From: Mycobacterium sp.
GTDB lineage: Bacteria > Actinomycetota > Actinomycetes > Mycobacteriales > Mycobacteriaceae
DNA: 46,667 nt
Direction of reading: 5' to 3'
Assembly (NCBI GenBank): GCA_003165155.1
Contig: PLSK01000116.1
Location: forward strand, 1 to 46,667
The notes below the pieces were generated by a model that was given only the letters and a program-made list of their open reading frames with translations, was not told the DNA's origin and ran no database searches. Positions 17,407 to 25,492 of the stretch are shown in pieces; the first letter of the stretch is position 1, and each line of letters starts with the position of its first letter. The position numbers and the translations under genes were made by a program.

Positions 17407-17482
17407 CCGGCGCTTGGAGCTTGCGGCAGTCTGGGGATTTCAACAGCCTGCATCTGATCGGTCTCGAGACGCCAGATTGGGT

Positions 17483-17596
17483 TTGCGCATAGATCGAAGG
17501 CGTATGGCCGTGAGGTCGATGACCAAAGACTCTCGAACCACCGGTACGCGAATTCGAGAGTCAGGGCCAGTACTCGTTCGACCTTCGGATACACCG
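17483..17596. repeat. 114-bp dispersed element, copy X2
   Basis: It matches 12488-12601 at 113 of 114 bases. A perfect 10-bp stem is formed by GACTCTCGAA (17528-17537) and TTCGAGAGTC (17553-17562) with a 15-base loop. It ends exactly where the tail of an SDR gene begins, so it is either inserted in that gene or was the site of a deletion. Confidence 0.82.
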
Positions 17597-17597
17597 C

Positions 17598-17678
17598 CAG
17601 GCCATCGCCGTCGATGGTGGTTACACGGCGGGGCGCGACCACGGCGTCACCGAGCTGATGGGGCTGGGGGAGCAGTAG
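17598..17678 (+). pseudogene. C-terminal remnant of a short-chain dehydrogenase
   Basis: In frame to the stop at 17676 the sequence reads QAIAVDGGYTAGRDHGVTEL, MGLGEQ. QAIAVDGGYTA is the standard last strand of SDR enzymes (G-Q-x-I-x-V-D-G-G). Everything upstream is replaced by element X2. The tail does not look like the natural end of the SDR start at 10.3 kb, so it is probably from a different gene. Confidence 0.75.
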
Positions 17679-17714
17679 GGCCGCACCCGCGTTGATCTCG
17701 AAGTCATCCGGGCT

Positions 17715-18326
17715 TCATCGTGGGAGAGCGTCGACTCGACTACCCCGGCGGCTGCGGAGCCAGATGAAGAGGCGTCGTCCCAACTGGATCGCGATGACGA
17801 CGGTGATCACCGTCGGGATGGCCAGGATCAGGTGTGGTCCACCGAAGTGGGCGCCGAGGACGAAGACGCAGGCCCACACCGTGGAGGCGATGGCCGAATA
17901 CCCGACGAACCGACCGAACGGCTCCCGTGTCGTCCCGAGAAGGGCAGGTACAAAGCCTCTGGCCGGAGGCACCCAACGCTGAATGACCATCGCGCCCAAC
18001 GCACCTCGGTGCTGGACCTTGTGGTGCGCGCCGTAGATGTGCTTGCGTGAGCGGCGCACGATCTTCGCCTTGAACAGCTTCGGGCCGAGAGTCCGTCCTA
18101 GCCAGTAGCTCACCATGTCGCCGATGACGGCTGCCACGATCGTGGCAGCGAGCAGGTCCGGAACGGACTGGTTGCGGTTGGTGGCCAGTATCACTCCGAT
18201 CAAGATCGGTTCGGCGGCAACCACGATGCTGAAGATCGGTACTGAGGAGCCGATGACGATCACCGCCAGCACGACGAAGACCAGCGGTCCGGCCGGTAGT
18301 TCGGGTAGCAGATTCAGGGGGAACAT
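17715..18326 (-). CDS. DedA-family membrane protein
   Basis: 203 residues from ATG 18326. Hydrophobic segments are LVFVVLAVIVIGSSVPIF, IVVAAEPILIGVILATN, LLAATIVAAVIGDMVSYWLG, FVGYSAIASTVWACVFVLGA and ILAIPTVITVVIAIQLG. The family motif G-D-x-x-x-Y-x-x-G-R is present as GDMVSYWLGR, followed by the conserved RWVPPARGFVPALLG (usually F-x-R-x-x-P-x-x-R). DedA proteins are lipid transporters/scramblases for polyprenyl or phospholipids. The start lies 12 bp inside the end of the GH27 remnant. Confidence 0.88.
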   Translation of the reverse strand: MFPLNLLPELPAGPLVFVVLAVIVIGSSVPIFSIVVAAEPILIGVILATNRNQSVPDLLAATIVAAVIGDMVSYWLGRTLGPKLFKAKIVRRSRKHIYGAHHKVQHRGALGAMVIQRWVPPARGFVPALLGTTREPFGRFVGYSAIASTVWACVFVLGAHFGGPHLILAIPTVITVVIAIQLGRRLFIWLRSRRGSRVDALPR

Positions 18327-18878
18327 GTGTCCGCTTCCCTCACTCGCAATAGTTCAACGGATTGGGGTGCAACGGATTTGGCAATGATGTCGCCGGTGGT
18401 GTTGGCGTTGTGACCCGCCCAGAGGTCCCGCAGGGTGTAGCAGGACCCCGGGGGAAGTCCTACTGCGGCGGCCGTGGTCGCGACATCAGCCGGTGCGCTC
18501 GAGGAATTGAACAGCGCGACGGCCACCGAGGAATCGACGAGCGGTTTCGCCCAGACTCTTCCATCGCCGCTGACCTGACGCACCTTCGCCATCAGCGGGT
18601 CCTGATCGACGGCGATGACCTCGCGGTTGGTGAGGATGGACAGATTGGTCGGCGACATGGAGCGCAGGTCGTTGCCCGCTAGCAGCGGGGCGCCCAGCAT
18701 CGCCCACAGCGAGAAGTGGCTGCGCTGCTCGTCCTCAGTCAAGCTGGGTTGGGCGGTAGCCAGCCACCGCACGGCCTGCGCAGGCATGGCCAACATCGGC
18801 TCGATCGGGGCGCGCTGGTCGGCGGTCAAGGACTGGGTCTGCACCCGCCGGCAGAGTAGTCGACGCAAGACTTCGATC
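18314..18878 (-). pseudogene. Alpha-galactosidase (GH27) C-terminal remnant
   Basis: From about 18745 to the stop the sequence is a typical GH27 end: SLTEDEQRSHFSLWAMLGAP, LLAGNDLRSMSPTNLSILTN, REVIAVDQDPLMAKVRQ, then the beta-sandwich tail with VALFNSSSAPADV, YTLRDLWAGH. The catalytic (beta/alpha)8 half with both Asp nucleophile and acid is missing. The frame stays open upstream into unrelated sequence (LRRLLCRRVQTQSLTADQRA) that is not GH27-like, which indicates a fusion by deletion. Confidence 0.8.
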
Positions 18879-18897
18879 TCCTGGTGTGGTGAGACGG

Positions 18898-19773
18898 CTA
18901 GGACATTGCGGATTCCGGCTGCACGGCGTCTCGCCACGCCAGGGGGTTCAGTTGACGGAACGGGTCCTCGGCGCGAATGTCCTGCAGCTCCTGCAGGACG
19001 TTTTCCACCGCCGTCTGGGTGGTCTTCTTGACGGTCTCCACCCACTCGTCGTCGGATACGCCGGCTGGCTGTGTGGTGTCGATCGGTTGACCGAAGCCCA
19101 GGTAATTCCGCTGCGGGCTGGGGATTAGCGTCGGGCCGATGCCACGCACCAAAGACATTGACATGTCCGGCTTCCCGGTGATCTTCTTGCCCAACCTCTC
19201 GGAGAGCCTGCCCAGGAGGCTGTCGCGCGGGGTAATGCTGTGGTAGATGTCGTCACCACCGACGTAGCCGAACGGAACGATGGGGTAGTCGTTGGCGATC
19301 GCTACCCGAGCGAACCCGGCCCGCCCATGCCACTTGAGTTGGTATTCCTCGCCTTTGAACTTTCCGAGCTCGCGACCGCCCCCGGGAAACACGAGCACCG
19401 TCTCGTTGTTCTGCATTAGCTTCGTGGCATTCTCTGGCGTTCCGACGACACCGCCGCACGCGGCCAATACGTCTCCGATCGGCCCCGGCATGTTTCCCAT
19501 ACCCCGTTCGGTCAACGGCCGGACCCGCACGCCGATCGTCCGTCGTACCGCCAGGCAGGTCAGCCACGCCTCGCCCATCCCGGCCTGAGTGTGGTTGCCG
19601 ACCAAGAAGAACCGGCCGTCGCGCGGGAGGTTCTCGGTGCCGTCGATGTACGGCCGGGATAGCTCGATCGCCGGCCATATGCCGTCGGCGGTGGTTTCCA
19701 CGACCTTCCTCAGCGCCCGGACGCGTGCGGGTTGGTCGATGATCTGCTCGGTTCTGGCAGCGGCGTTCTTCAC
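18898..19773 (-). CDS. Lysophospholipid/diacylglycerol acyltransferase-like protein
   Basis: 291 residues from GTG 19773, chosen because GTGA overlaps the stop of the upstream methyltransferase and AAGGAAC precedes it. The acyltransferase block I is FLVGNHTQAGMGEAW (NH instead of H-x4-D spacing). Further blocks are VLAACGGVVGTPENATKLMQ, VLVFPGGGRELGKFKGEEYQ (block III) and PIVPFGYVGGDDIYH (block IV). This is the DAGAT/PlsC-like group common in mycobacteria, acting on membrane or storage lipids. Acceptor unknown. Regulated, with the methyltransferase, by the divergent TetR. Confidence 0.85.
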   Translation of the reverse strand: MKNAAARTEQIIDQPARVRALRKVVETTADGIWPAIELSRPYIDGTENLPRDGRFFLVGNHTQAGMGEAWLTCLAVRRTIGVRVRPLTERGMGNMPGPIGDVLAACGGVVGTPENATKLMQNNETVLVFPGGGRELGKFKGEEYQLKWHGRAGFARVAIANDYPIVPFGYVGGDDIYHSITPRDSLLGRLSERLGKKITGKPDMSMSLVRGIGPTLIPSPQRNYLGFGQPIDTTQPAGVSDDEWVETVKKTTQTAVENVLQELQDIRAEDPFRQLNPLAWRDAVQPESAMS

Positions 19774-20612
19774 TTGGATGTTCCTTCTTCGGTTGGGACA
19801 ACGGGCCAGGCGTATGGCCGCCGGGAGAAGACGGCGGTCATCGGTTGCGGACCGATGCGGGTGGGTGGGGGTGGAAGGAACTCGATGTCCATCTGCGGGT
19901 CGGCAGCCTTGCCGAGAGCCACGAATGCCGATGGCGAGTAGGCCCGCAGCGAACTGACGATGCCGTCGTGCATGGTCGGAAGGATCGACGAGGGCGGCAC
20001 GATCACCAGCGACACCGGCATCATCGCGATCGGAGTCAACAGGATGCCGAGCGGCGACGCACGCTTGAGGTCGATCACCAGGAAGCGGGAGGCCACGCGG
20101 GTCGCCTCGGCGATGGCGCGACAAGCCGTCTCGGGCGGTAGGTGATGGAAGGCCAACGCGAACACCACCAGGTCGTAGGTGGCGTCGGCGGCGTCGATGG
20201 CGGTCGCATCGATCACCTGGGTCCTCGCCCGGGGATGGGATCCGAGCGGACCCGCCGCCATATTGGCCACCGACGCCGGGTCCAGGTCGCTGGCAGTGAC
20301 GGTGGCCGTGGCGTGCAGTGCCAGAATCTGTTCCGACACCCGGCCGTGCCCTGCGCCGATCTCGAGGATGCGCGGGTTGGCGATGTCGGCGACGGCCTGC
20401 AATGCCGTCCTGGCGTGCCGCTCGTGAAAGCCGGCGCGCTCGCCCATGGCGTCCAGCCCCTTGATCACCCGTTGCTTGAGGTCATCGGGGATGTCGTTCC
20501 GATCGGTGTACTCCGGTACGTCGGTCTGCAGGAGACGATCCAGCCACGACGCGTCAGGCCCGCCTCGCGACATCGACGCAATTGCCGGTTCTGCGGTGTT
20601 CTGCTGTGCCAT
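19770..20612 (-). CDS. Class I SAM-dependent methyltransferase
   Basis: 280 residues from ATG 20612. Motif I is ILEIGAGHGRVSEQILALHA, with the acidic motif II as ASDLDPASVANMAAG and the post-II strand TYDLVVFALAFHHLPPETAC. The C-terminal part has a hydrophobic stretch (LGILLTPIAMMPVSLVIVPP), suggesting a membrane-near lipid or quinone-type substrate. It is translationally coupled (GTGA) to the acyltransferase. Its start is 13 bp from a perfect TetR-type operator, so it heads a two-gene operon. Confidence 0.85.
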   Translation of the reverse strand: MAQQNTAEPAIASMSRGGPDASWLDRLLQTDVPEYTDRNDIPDDLKQRVIKGLDAMGERAGFHERHARTALQAVADIANPRILEIGAGHGRVSEQILALHATATVTASDLDPASVANMAAGPLGSHPRARTQVIDATAIDAADATYDLVVFALAFHHLPPETACRAIAEATRVASRFLVIDLKRASPLGILLTPIAMMPVSLVIVPPSSILPTMHDGIVSSLRAYSPSAFVALGKAADPQMDIEFLPPPPTRIGPQPMTAVFSRRPYAWPVVPTEEGTSK

Positions 20613-20624
20613 GTTTCCCAAAGT

Positions 20625-20648
20625 ACCAAACGAACCAATTCGTTTGGT
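20625..20648. promoter_or_regulatory. TetR-type palindromic operator between methyltransferase and TetR
   Basis: ACCAAACGAA (20625-20634) and TTCGTTTGGT (20639-20648) are perfect 10-bp arms with a CCAA spacer. The site lies 13 bp from both divergent starts and must cover both promoters. Confidence 0.85.
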
Positions 20649-20660
20649 TATGGTTTCCCT

Positions 20661-21128
20661 GTGAGAAGCACCACCGAACTGCGCGATGTGATCATCGACG
20701 CTGCCCGCGCCGAGTTCGCCCAATACGGCTTGGCGGGCTCCCGAATCGATCGGATCGCCAAGTCGGCGAACGCCAGCAAGGAGCGTCTGTACGCGCATTT
20801 CGGCGACAAGGAGGCACTGTTTCGCCAGGTGGTCGCTGCCGACAGTACTGAGTTCTTCGGAGCAATGGCCGTCCGGCCGGACGCCGTCGCCGACTTCGCC
20901 GGAGACCTCTACGACCTGGCCACCAGCAAGCCGGAGCATCTGCGGATGATCACCTGGGCTCGACTGGAAGGCGTGCCGCTGGAGGAACCGCAGTTTGACG
21001 GCAACAACATCCGCGAACGCGACACCGCCTCGATCGCGGTCGCCCAGGCCGCCGGCGACATCGACCGGCGGTCGGCGCCGGATCAGCTGTTGATCATGCT
21101 GTTCGGCATCGGGACGGCCTGCCACTAA
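20661..21128 (+). CDS. TetR-family repressor, possibly shortened
   Basis: 155 residues from GTG 20661. The HTH is standard: LRDVIIDAARAEFAQYGLAG, SRIDRIAKSANASKERLYAH, FGDKEALFRQVV. The ligand domain follows (FAGDLYDLATSKPEHLRMIT, ERDTASIAVAQAAGDIDRRS) but ends abruptly at MLFGIGTACH, roughly 30-40 residues short of most family members. The 19-bp repeat copy 2 starts 21 bp later. It likely controls the divergent methyltransferase-acyltransferase operon and itself. Confidence 0.85.
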   Translation: MRSTTELRDVIIDAARAEFAQYGLAGSRIDRIAKSANASKERLYAHFGDKEALFRQVVAADSTEFFGAMAVRPDAVADFAGDLYDLATSKPEHLRMITWARLEGVPLEEPQFDGNNIRERDTASIAVAQAAGDIDRRSAPDQLLIMLFGIGTACH

Positions 21129-21509
21129 AAGGGGCCCCCGGCACATGCCAATTCGTCACAGTGACGTTTATCTGCACGGCCAGCGGACAGGGGGTCGGCC
21201 AGCACGAAGTAAACCGGCGGGCCAACAACACCTCACCCCGAAATCATTCATTAAGTGATTGGAACGTGCTTCAAGCTGCGGCTCGGACGATAGATGGAAG
21301 AACTACCGGCAGACGGCGCAGGAGGTGGCGACGCCTCTCAGCTGCGTTAACGGCGCTATCGCACCGAGATGCGGAACCGTTGCCCCTGATGCATCTCGCA
21401 ATGGGTATGTGCCGATAAGCGACATTATGTCAAGTAAAGTCTGCCGTTTACATCACACGAGACCACCAAGTCCGATGCTTGCGGTGCTTGACGGCTGAAT
21501 GCGCCGGCT
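21129..21509. other. 381-bp gene-free stretch
   Basis: I see no protein family in any frame. It begins with a G/C run and the 19-bp repeat copy 2 (21149-21167). Composition is less GC-rich towards the IclR gene. Confidence 0.45.
21149..21167. repeat. 19-bp repeat with GTCACAGTGAC palindrome, copy 2
   Basis: CAATTCGTCACAGTGACGT matches 10491-10509 at 18 of 19 bases. Weak similarity continues for about 15 bases downstream. Both copies follow a shortened gene. Confidence 0.55.
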
Positions 21510-22244
21510 TCAGGATCCGGATGGACGCGGAGCGCTGCGCGACAGCAGGTTCGCGGCCTGGCACACCAGCTCGGCCGAGCGCGGGTGGCTGTCGGGCGGC
21601 ATGCGCTCGGCCGGCCCGCTGATCGCCACCGCGCCGATCGGGCGGCCGTCGACCTCGAAAACCGGCGCGGCGATCGTTACGGCGGGGCTGTTCACTTCGT
21701 TGCTGGCGGCATAACCGCGCGCGCGGCATGTGTCGAGGAGGTCAAGGAACGCCGCGTCGGGTGGTTCGCCGAGCAGTTCGACTTGCCTTTCTCGGCTTAG
21801 GAACGGCAGCAGGATGCGGCCGGTAGCGCTGTCGCGCGCGGGAATGACGGTGCCGATACGCGGCGCCATACGAAGCGGCTGTTTGCTCTCCGCCACCTGT
21901 GACACCACTAGGCGCGCGCCATCCGGCTCGTTGAAGATCGCGGTTTCGCCGGTCTGCGTCGCCAGTTGCTCGAGCACCAGCTGGATGGTGTGGCGCAGGT
22001 CGGACTTGGCGCGCGAGCTATGGGCGATGCTGAGGACTCGAAGGGAAATCTCCCACCGCGTCATCTGATCCTCGCGCGCCTGGATCCAGCCCTGTTCCGA
22101 CAAGGTCACGAGCGCGCGCTGCACCGCGCTCTTGTCGATGCCGAGTATCCGGGACAGCGCGGCGACGCCTACTGGCTGGTTGGCGGCCACCGCCTCAAAC
22201 ACCACCAGTACGCGCGCAGCTGTGGAACTGCCCTTGACGGCGAT
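21510..22244 (-). CDS. IclR-family regulator with an apparent ATC start
   Basis: The winged HTH is intact (ARVLVVFEAVAANQPVG, VAALSRILGIDKSAVQRALV, TLSEQGWI). The effector domain shows TGETAIFNEPDGARLVVSQV, GTVIPARDSATGRILLPFLS and YAASNEVNSPAVTIAAPVFE. No ATG/GTG/TTG exists in frame before the HTH except GTG 22205, which would cut into the first helix. At 22244 ATC opens I-A-V-K-G-S-S, preceded by GAGG with 6-bp spacing. Either ATC is used as a rare start or ATG mutated. It is divergent from the TauD gene. Confidence 0.82.
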   Translation of the reverse strand: MAVKGSSTAARVLVVFEAVAANQPVGVAALSRILGIDKSAVQRALVTLSEQGWIQAREDQMTRWEISLRVLSIAHSSRAKSDLRHTIQLVLEQLATQTGETAIFNEPDGARLVVSQVAESKQPLRMAPRIGTVIPARDSATGRILLPFLSRERQVELLGEPPDAAFLDLLDTCRARGYAASNEVNSPAVTIAAPVFEVDGRPIGAVAISGPAERMPPDSHPRSAELVCQAANLLSRSAPRPSGS

Positions 22245-22260
22245 CCTTCACCTCACTAGT

Positions 22261-22293
22261 ATTATATAATGATCTAGCATATCATATAATGAT
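22261..22293. promoter_or_regulatory. AT-rich divergent promoter/operator of iclR and tauD-like gene
   Basis: A 33-bp AT island in GC-rich DNA. It contains the perfect palindrome ATTATATAAT (22261-22270), the inverted repeat ATCATATAATGAT (22281-22293) and a direct repeat TATAATGAT spaced 20 bp (22265, 22285). Two helically phased sites suit an IclR-type regulator. Confidence 0.65.
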
Positions 22294-22340
22294 ATACTTA
22301 GCAAGTATCGCTGGCCAGCGGATCTCGGAGGTATCCACCC

Positions 22341-23312
22341 ATGTCACCCCTCGCCATGTCATTGATCCACGTCACTCCCCTACGTCAGGATCTTTCGTTC
22401 GGGGCGCGGGTCGCCGGCGTCACACTCGCAACACTTGAAGACCAAGCGGTTCGCGGTCGACTCCAGCAGGTCTTCGAGCAACGCGGGATGATCCTCTTCG
22501 AGAACGTCGAACCCGACGGCAGGCTGCAGGTGGAGATCAGCAAAGTGTTCGGCCCGCTCAAAGACCATCCGGTGCCCACCGTCCCGCGCGCGGAGGGAGC
22601 CTTGCATCCGGGCGTCGTCCAGATCGGCCAGGGACCTCGTGAAGGCAACATCGTCGTAATCGAGGGCAAGGAGGTCACGTCGTGGCTGCCCTGGCACTTC
22701 GATCATTGCTACAACAACGAATTGAACCTAGCAGGCGTTCTGCGTTGCGTGACCGGCGTCAGCGAGGGTGGAGAAACCGGATTCGCCGACGGTATCGAGC
22801 TTTACAAGATCTTGTCGCCCGAACTGCGGGAGCGGATCGAAGGGCGCAACATCCTCTATAGCCTGAATCTGCGCTTCCGCGACATGCGCTTCGGCCTGAC
22901 CGATGGGTTCCGCGAGATCCAGCCGCACGTCGCCCTGCAAGAGACGATCGACTACGGCAAGAAGCTGCCGCGTGCCGTCCATCCTGCCGTGTGGACCCGC
23001 GACAGCGGTGAGAAGGTATTGCATGTCTCGCCGTGGATGGCGGAGGGTATCGAGGGCGACGAGACCCCCGAAGGCGACCAGCTGCTCGAAGCGGTGTGCA
23101 AGGAAATCCTGGTCAAGGTCAGGCCTTACTTCCACAAATGGCGCCCCACCGACATGGTGATCTGGGACAACTTGCGGATGCTGCACGCTGTCAGCGGCCA
23201 CGATCCGGATGAGGCGCGCATCATGCACCGCACTACGATCCAAGGTGACTACGGCCTGGGCTACTTCGAGGGCAACGCGTTAGGCGACAAGATCCTCGAG
23301 ATGACAGTCTAG
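22341..23312 (+). CDS. TauD/TfdA-family 2-oxoglutarate dioxygenase
   Basis: 323 residues from ATG 22341 (GGAGG 9 bp upstream; ATG 22356 possible). The iron facial triad is visible: WHFDHCY (His-x-Asp near 119) and a distal His near 282-300 (MLHAVSGHDPDEARIMHRTT), where the Arg should bind 2-oxoglutarate. The N-terminus (LSFGARVAGVTLATLED ... FEQRGMILFENVE) is typical of TauD/TfdA enzymes that open C-S, C-O or C-N bonds of taurine, aryloxyacids or similar. Its divergent IclR partner points to an inducible catabolic step. Confidence 0.88.
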   Translation: MSPLAMSLIHVTPLRQDLSFGARVAGVTLATLEDQAVRGRLQQVFEQRGMILFENVEPDGRLQVEISKVFGPLKDHPVPTVPRAEGALHPGVVQIGQGPREGNIVVIEGKEVTSWLPWHFDHCYNNELNLAGVLRCVTGVSEGGETGFADGIELYKILSPELRERIEGRNILYSLNLRFRDMRFGLTDGFREIQPHVALQETIDYGKKLPRAVHPAVWTRDSGEKVLHVSPWMAEGIEGDETPEGDQLLEAVCKEILVKVRPYFHKWRPTDMVIWDNLRMLHAVSGHDPDEARIMHRTTIQGDYGLGYFEGNALGDKILEMTV

Positions 23313-23509
23313 GCGGCAGCCGCGGCGGTCACGAGGACCAGCTCAGGGTCCAGCCCCGCCCGACGCTACTTGCACCTGCGCGACGGCTCGACGTCGACGG
23401 TGGTCCAGAACGCCCGCGCGGCAAAGGAACTCGTTGACCGCATCCATTCCGGCGGCGCCGCTCGGCTCCGACGTGTTGGCCGCCGGGATCGATCGTCGCC
23501 CAGCCCGTG

Positions 23510-23580
23510 GGATACGGCAGGATCCAATACGGCGGGTTCCCGGTAAACAACTTCATATTACTTTGTGGCGCAGCGTATTC
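23510..23580. repeat. Family 2 repeat, copy a
   Basis: GGATACGGCAGGATCCAATA and then CGGCGGGTTCCCGGTAAAC carry the tandem motif and core with a few changes. It lies 11 bp past the vapC stop at 23591. The 197 bp between the dioxygenase stop and this repeat show no recognisable gene. Confidence 0.7.
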
Positions 23581-23590
23581 GAAGGAGTGC

Positions 23591-24013
23591 TCAGATGGTG
23601 CCCCGCTCCAGAACCCATTGGCGCCGGAACGACAGTACCTCTGCAGCAATCTCAAAGTCGGCGTCGTAGTGGATCACCGTCACGTCATGGGCATCGGCGA
23701 GGGTGGCGATCAGGAGGTCGGCCATGCCGACAGCACGGTGGCGGCCAGTGCTGGCCAACTGCCGTTGCGCGCCGAGTGCCGTCTGCCAGTGTTCGTCATT
23801 GGTTGGCAGGTATTCGTACGCCAAACGGCGGTCGGACCAGAGTTGTTCATAGTCGGCAGGATTGCGGGCGCTGTAGAGCGCCTCGGCGTCGAGTTGAGCT
23901 GTGGTCGCGACCAATCCGGCCTCAATGAGTGGGGCAAGTCTGGCGGCAACCTCGGGGTGCGTCATCCTTGCTGCTGCACTGGTATCGATGAGGTGCCGAG
24001 CGATCAACGCCAC
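23591..24013 (-). CDS. vapC: VapC PIN-domain RNase toxin
   Basis: 140 residues. PIN residues: D in HLIDTSAAARM, E in LDAEALYSA, D in VGMADLLIATLA, D in VIHYDADFEIAA. It overlaps the vapB stop by 10 bp. Length and acidic tetrad are complete, so the toxin looks active. It ends 11 bp before family 2 copy a. Confidence 0.9.
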   Translation of the reverse strand: MALIARHLIDTSAAARMTHPEVAARLAPLIEAGLVATTAQLDAEALYSARNPADYEQLWSDRRLAYEYLPTNDEHWQTALGAQRQLASTGRHRAVGMADLLIATLADAHDVTVIHYDADFEIAAEVLSFRRQWVLERGTI

Positions 24014-24210
24014 ACGTCACCACGTTGATCGGGATCAGCCATCTCCCCCAGACCGCCGGCCTGTAACCATGCGACCTGGCGTGCGCGAGCAGACGATGCT
24101 GCCGCTTGCTGTAATGCGATGCGCACCGTGTCCGATACGCCGGACGTCTTAAGCTCTTTCTGTGCGGCAGCCAGCAGGTCGTCGTCGAGATCGATCAGGC
24201 GCTTTGTCAT
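24004..24210 (-). CDS. vapB: VapB antitoxin (DUF2191-like)
   Basis: 68 residues. The beginning TKRLIDLDDDLLAAAQKELK, TSGVSDTVRIALQQAAA is the ribbon-helix-helix domain common to mycobacterial VapB proteins. The W-rich tail (RQVAWLQAGGLGEM) contacts VapC. It is first in the operon. Two palindromes spaced by two helical turns lie just upstream. Confidence 0.88.
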   Translation of the reverse strand: MTKRLIDLDDDLLAAAQKELKTSGVSDTVRIALQQAAASSARARQVAWLQAGGLGEMADPDQRGDVWR

Positions 24211-24227
24211 CTATCAAGCCTCCACGT

Positions 24228-24257
24228 GTATATACCGAATGCCGACTCAGTATATAC
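24228..24257 (-). promoter_or_regulatory. Double operator of vapBC
   Basis: GTATATAC occurs twice (24228-24235 and 24250-24257), each a perfect 8-bp palindrome, 22 bp apart. The spacing suits two RHH dimers on one face of the helix. The AT boxes may also include the -10 element. Confidence 0.75.
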
Positions 24258-24296
24258 CCACGTTTGGGTGCGAGACGCCTGTGAACCCCCGCGGGG

Positions 24297-24367
24297 GAAT
24301 ATGCACGAATCGAATATGCAGGGTTACCAGTAAATCACGCCGTTTGCACTGCTGTCCAACGGCTTTC
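24297..24367. repeat. Family 2 repeat, copy b
   Basis: GAATATGCACGAATCGAATA, TGCAGGGTTACCAGTAAAT, then CGCCGTTT and GTCCAACGGC. GCCGTT...AACGGC forms a hairpin in the last third. It ends 2 bp from the stop codon of the mazF remnant. Confidence 0.78.
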
Positions 24368-24368
24368 G

Positions 24369-24452
24369 TTACCGAGCAAGGCCGAGCAATGCCATCATTG
24401 CCCGCTCGATCTCGACGAGTTGCTCCGCCGTTAGTCGGCCTACCCGGCCCGT
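24369..24452 (-). pseudogene. 3' remnant of a MazF/PemK toxin gene
   Basis: The minus-strand frame ending at TAA 24369 reads ATGRVGRLTAEQLVEIERAM, MALLGLAR. L-x-x-E-Q-L-x-x-I-x-R-A-(x)4-L-G-L is the standard last helix of PemK/MazF toxins (compare MQAIDQALRFVLDL in the intact copy at 34.6 kb). The 5' part is missing; the frame closes upstream at about 24470. It lies directly against repeat b. Confidence 0.65.
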
Positions 24453-24493
24453 CGCCGCACGTCCGACTCAGCTTCCTAGCGTAGGAAGGAACG

Positions 24494-25492
24494 ATGCGAA
24501 TCATCACTGTCGAAGAACATTTCCACCATCCCGAGGCTGTGGCACGCGTGCTCGAACTCAGCGGGCCCGGCCCTGTCACACCAGATGCCGGGTTCGGTGA
24601 CTTCGTCCAGGGCTTCATGCCAGACCAGAATTCCGCTGAACGCCTCGACGGCAAACGGCTGGAACACATGGACAGGGTCGGCATCGACGTTCAAGTGGTA
24701 TCGCACGGTGCGAACAGTCCCAGCAGCCTGGACCACCCCGACGCGATCGAACTCTGCCGGAAAGTGAACGACGCCCTCGCGCGGCAGATCTCGCAAAATC
24801 CGACCCGGTTCCGCGGGTTCGCGACCCTACCCCTGTACGAGCCGGCTGCGGCGGCCGACGAGCTGAAGCGTTGTGTCAACGAGCTGGGGTTCGTGGGCGC
24901 TCTCACGACGGGCGCCTGCGGCGGGCTGTTCCTCGACGACGAGCGGTTCGAACCGGTGCTCGCAGCAGCCGAACTCGTCGACCTGCCCATTTACGTCCAC
25001 CCGGGTATGCCGCAGCAGTTGGTGTCGACGGCGTACTACGCCGGAAACTGGCCGGCCGCTGCGCAGTTCCTGTTCGCGGGCCCCGGTTTCGGTTGGCACG
25101 CCGAGGCCGGTATTCACATCGTGCGGCTCATCCTCTCGGGGGCGCTTGACCGGCATCCGAACCTGAAACTACTCAGTGGCCACTGGGGTGAATTCGTGGC
25201 TGGCTGGCTCGAGCGCCTCGACGAGGTCTTCAGCTGGGGATCGGTCGGCCTGGAGCGGGCGCCGAGCACGTACTACCGCAGCCAGGTGTGGGCGACCCCT
25301 GCTGGAATGTACAACCAGAACCAGCTGAACTACATCGTCGCCGAGATCGGTGCCGATCGGATCATCCACTCCGAGGATTTTCCATATCTCATCCGGGACA
25401 ACGTCGCGCGTTTCCTTGAAGAAGCTGACCTGACGGATGACCAGCGCACCGCCATCGCGCATGGCAATGCTGAGAAGGTCATGCGGCTCTGA
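24494..25492 (+). CDS. Amidohydrolase-family decarboxylase (ACMSD/gamma-resorcylate type)
   Basis: 332 residues from ATG 24494 (GGAAGG upstream). It opens with ITVEEHFHHPEAV (the E-x-H metal motif of the ACMSD group). It continues with RLEHMDRVGIDVQVVS, the SQNPTRFRGFATLPL strand, IYVHPGMPQQ (metal His), the LLSGHWGEF region (second His) and HSEDFPYL (Asp ligand). Relatives decarboxylate 2,6-dihydroxybenzoate, 5-carboxyvanillate or aminocarboxymuconate semialdehyde with a divalent metal. No obvious partner oxygenase is adjacent. Confidence 0.88.
   Translation: MRIITVEEHFHHPEAVARVLELSGPGPVTPDAGFGDFVQGFMPDQNSAERLDGKRLEHMDRVGIDVQVVSHGANSPSSLDHPDAIELCRKVNDALARQISQNPTRFRGFATLPLYEPAAAADELKRCVNELGFVGALTTGACGGLFLDDERFEPVLAAAELVDLPIYVHPGMPQQLVSTAYYAGNWPAAAQFLFAGPGFGWHAEAGIHIVRLILSGALDRHPNLKLLSGHWGEFVAGWLERLDEVFSWGSVGLERAPSTYYRSQVWATPAGMYNQNQLNYIVAEIGADRIIHSEDFPYLIRDNVARFLEEADLTDDQRTAIAHGNAEKVMRL

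Noticed and set aside
24340-24367. Rho-independent terminator at the GCCGTT/AACGGC hairpin of repeat b
   Set aside because: There is no T-tract and the hairpin is part of a repeat conserved at several loci; termination may be incidental.
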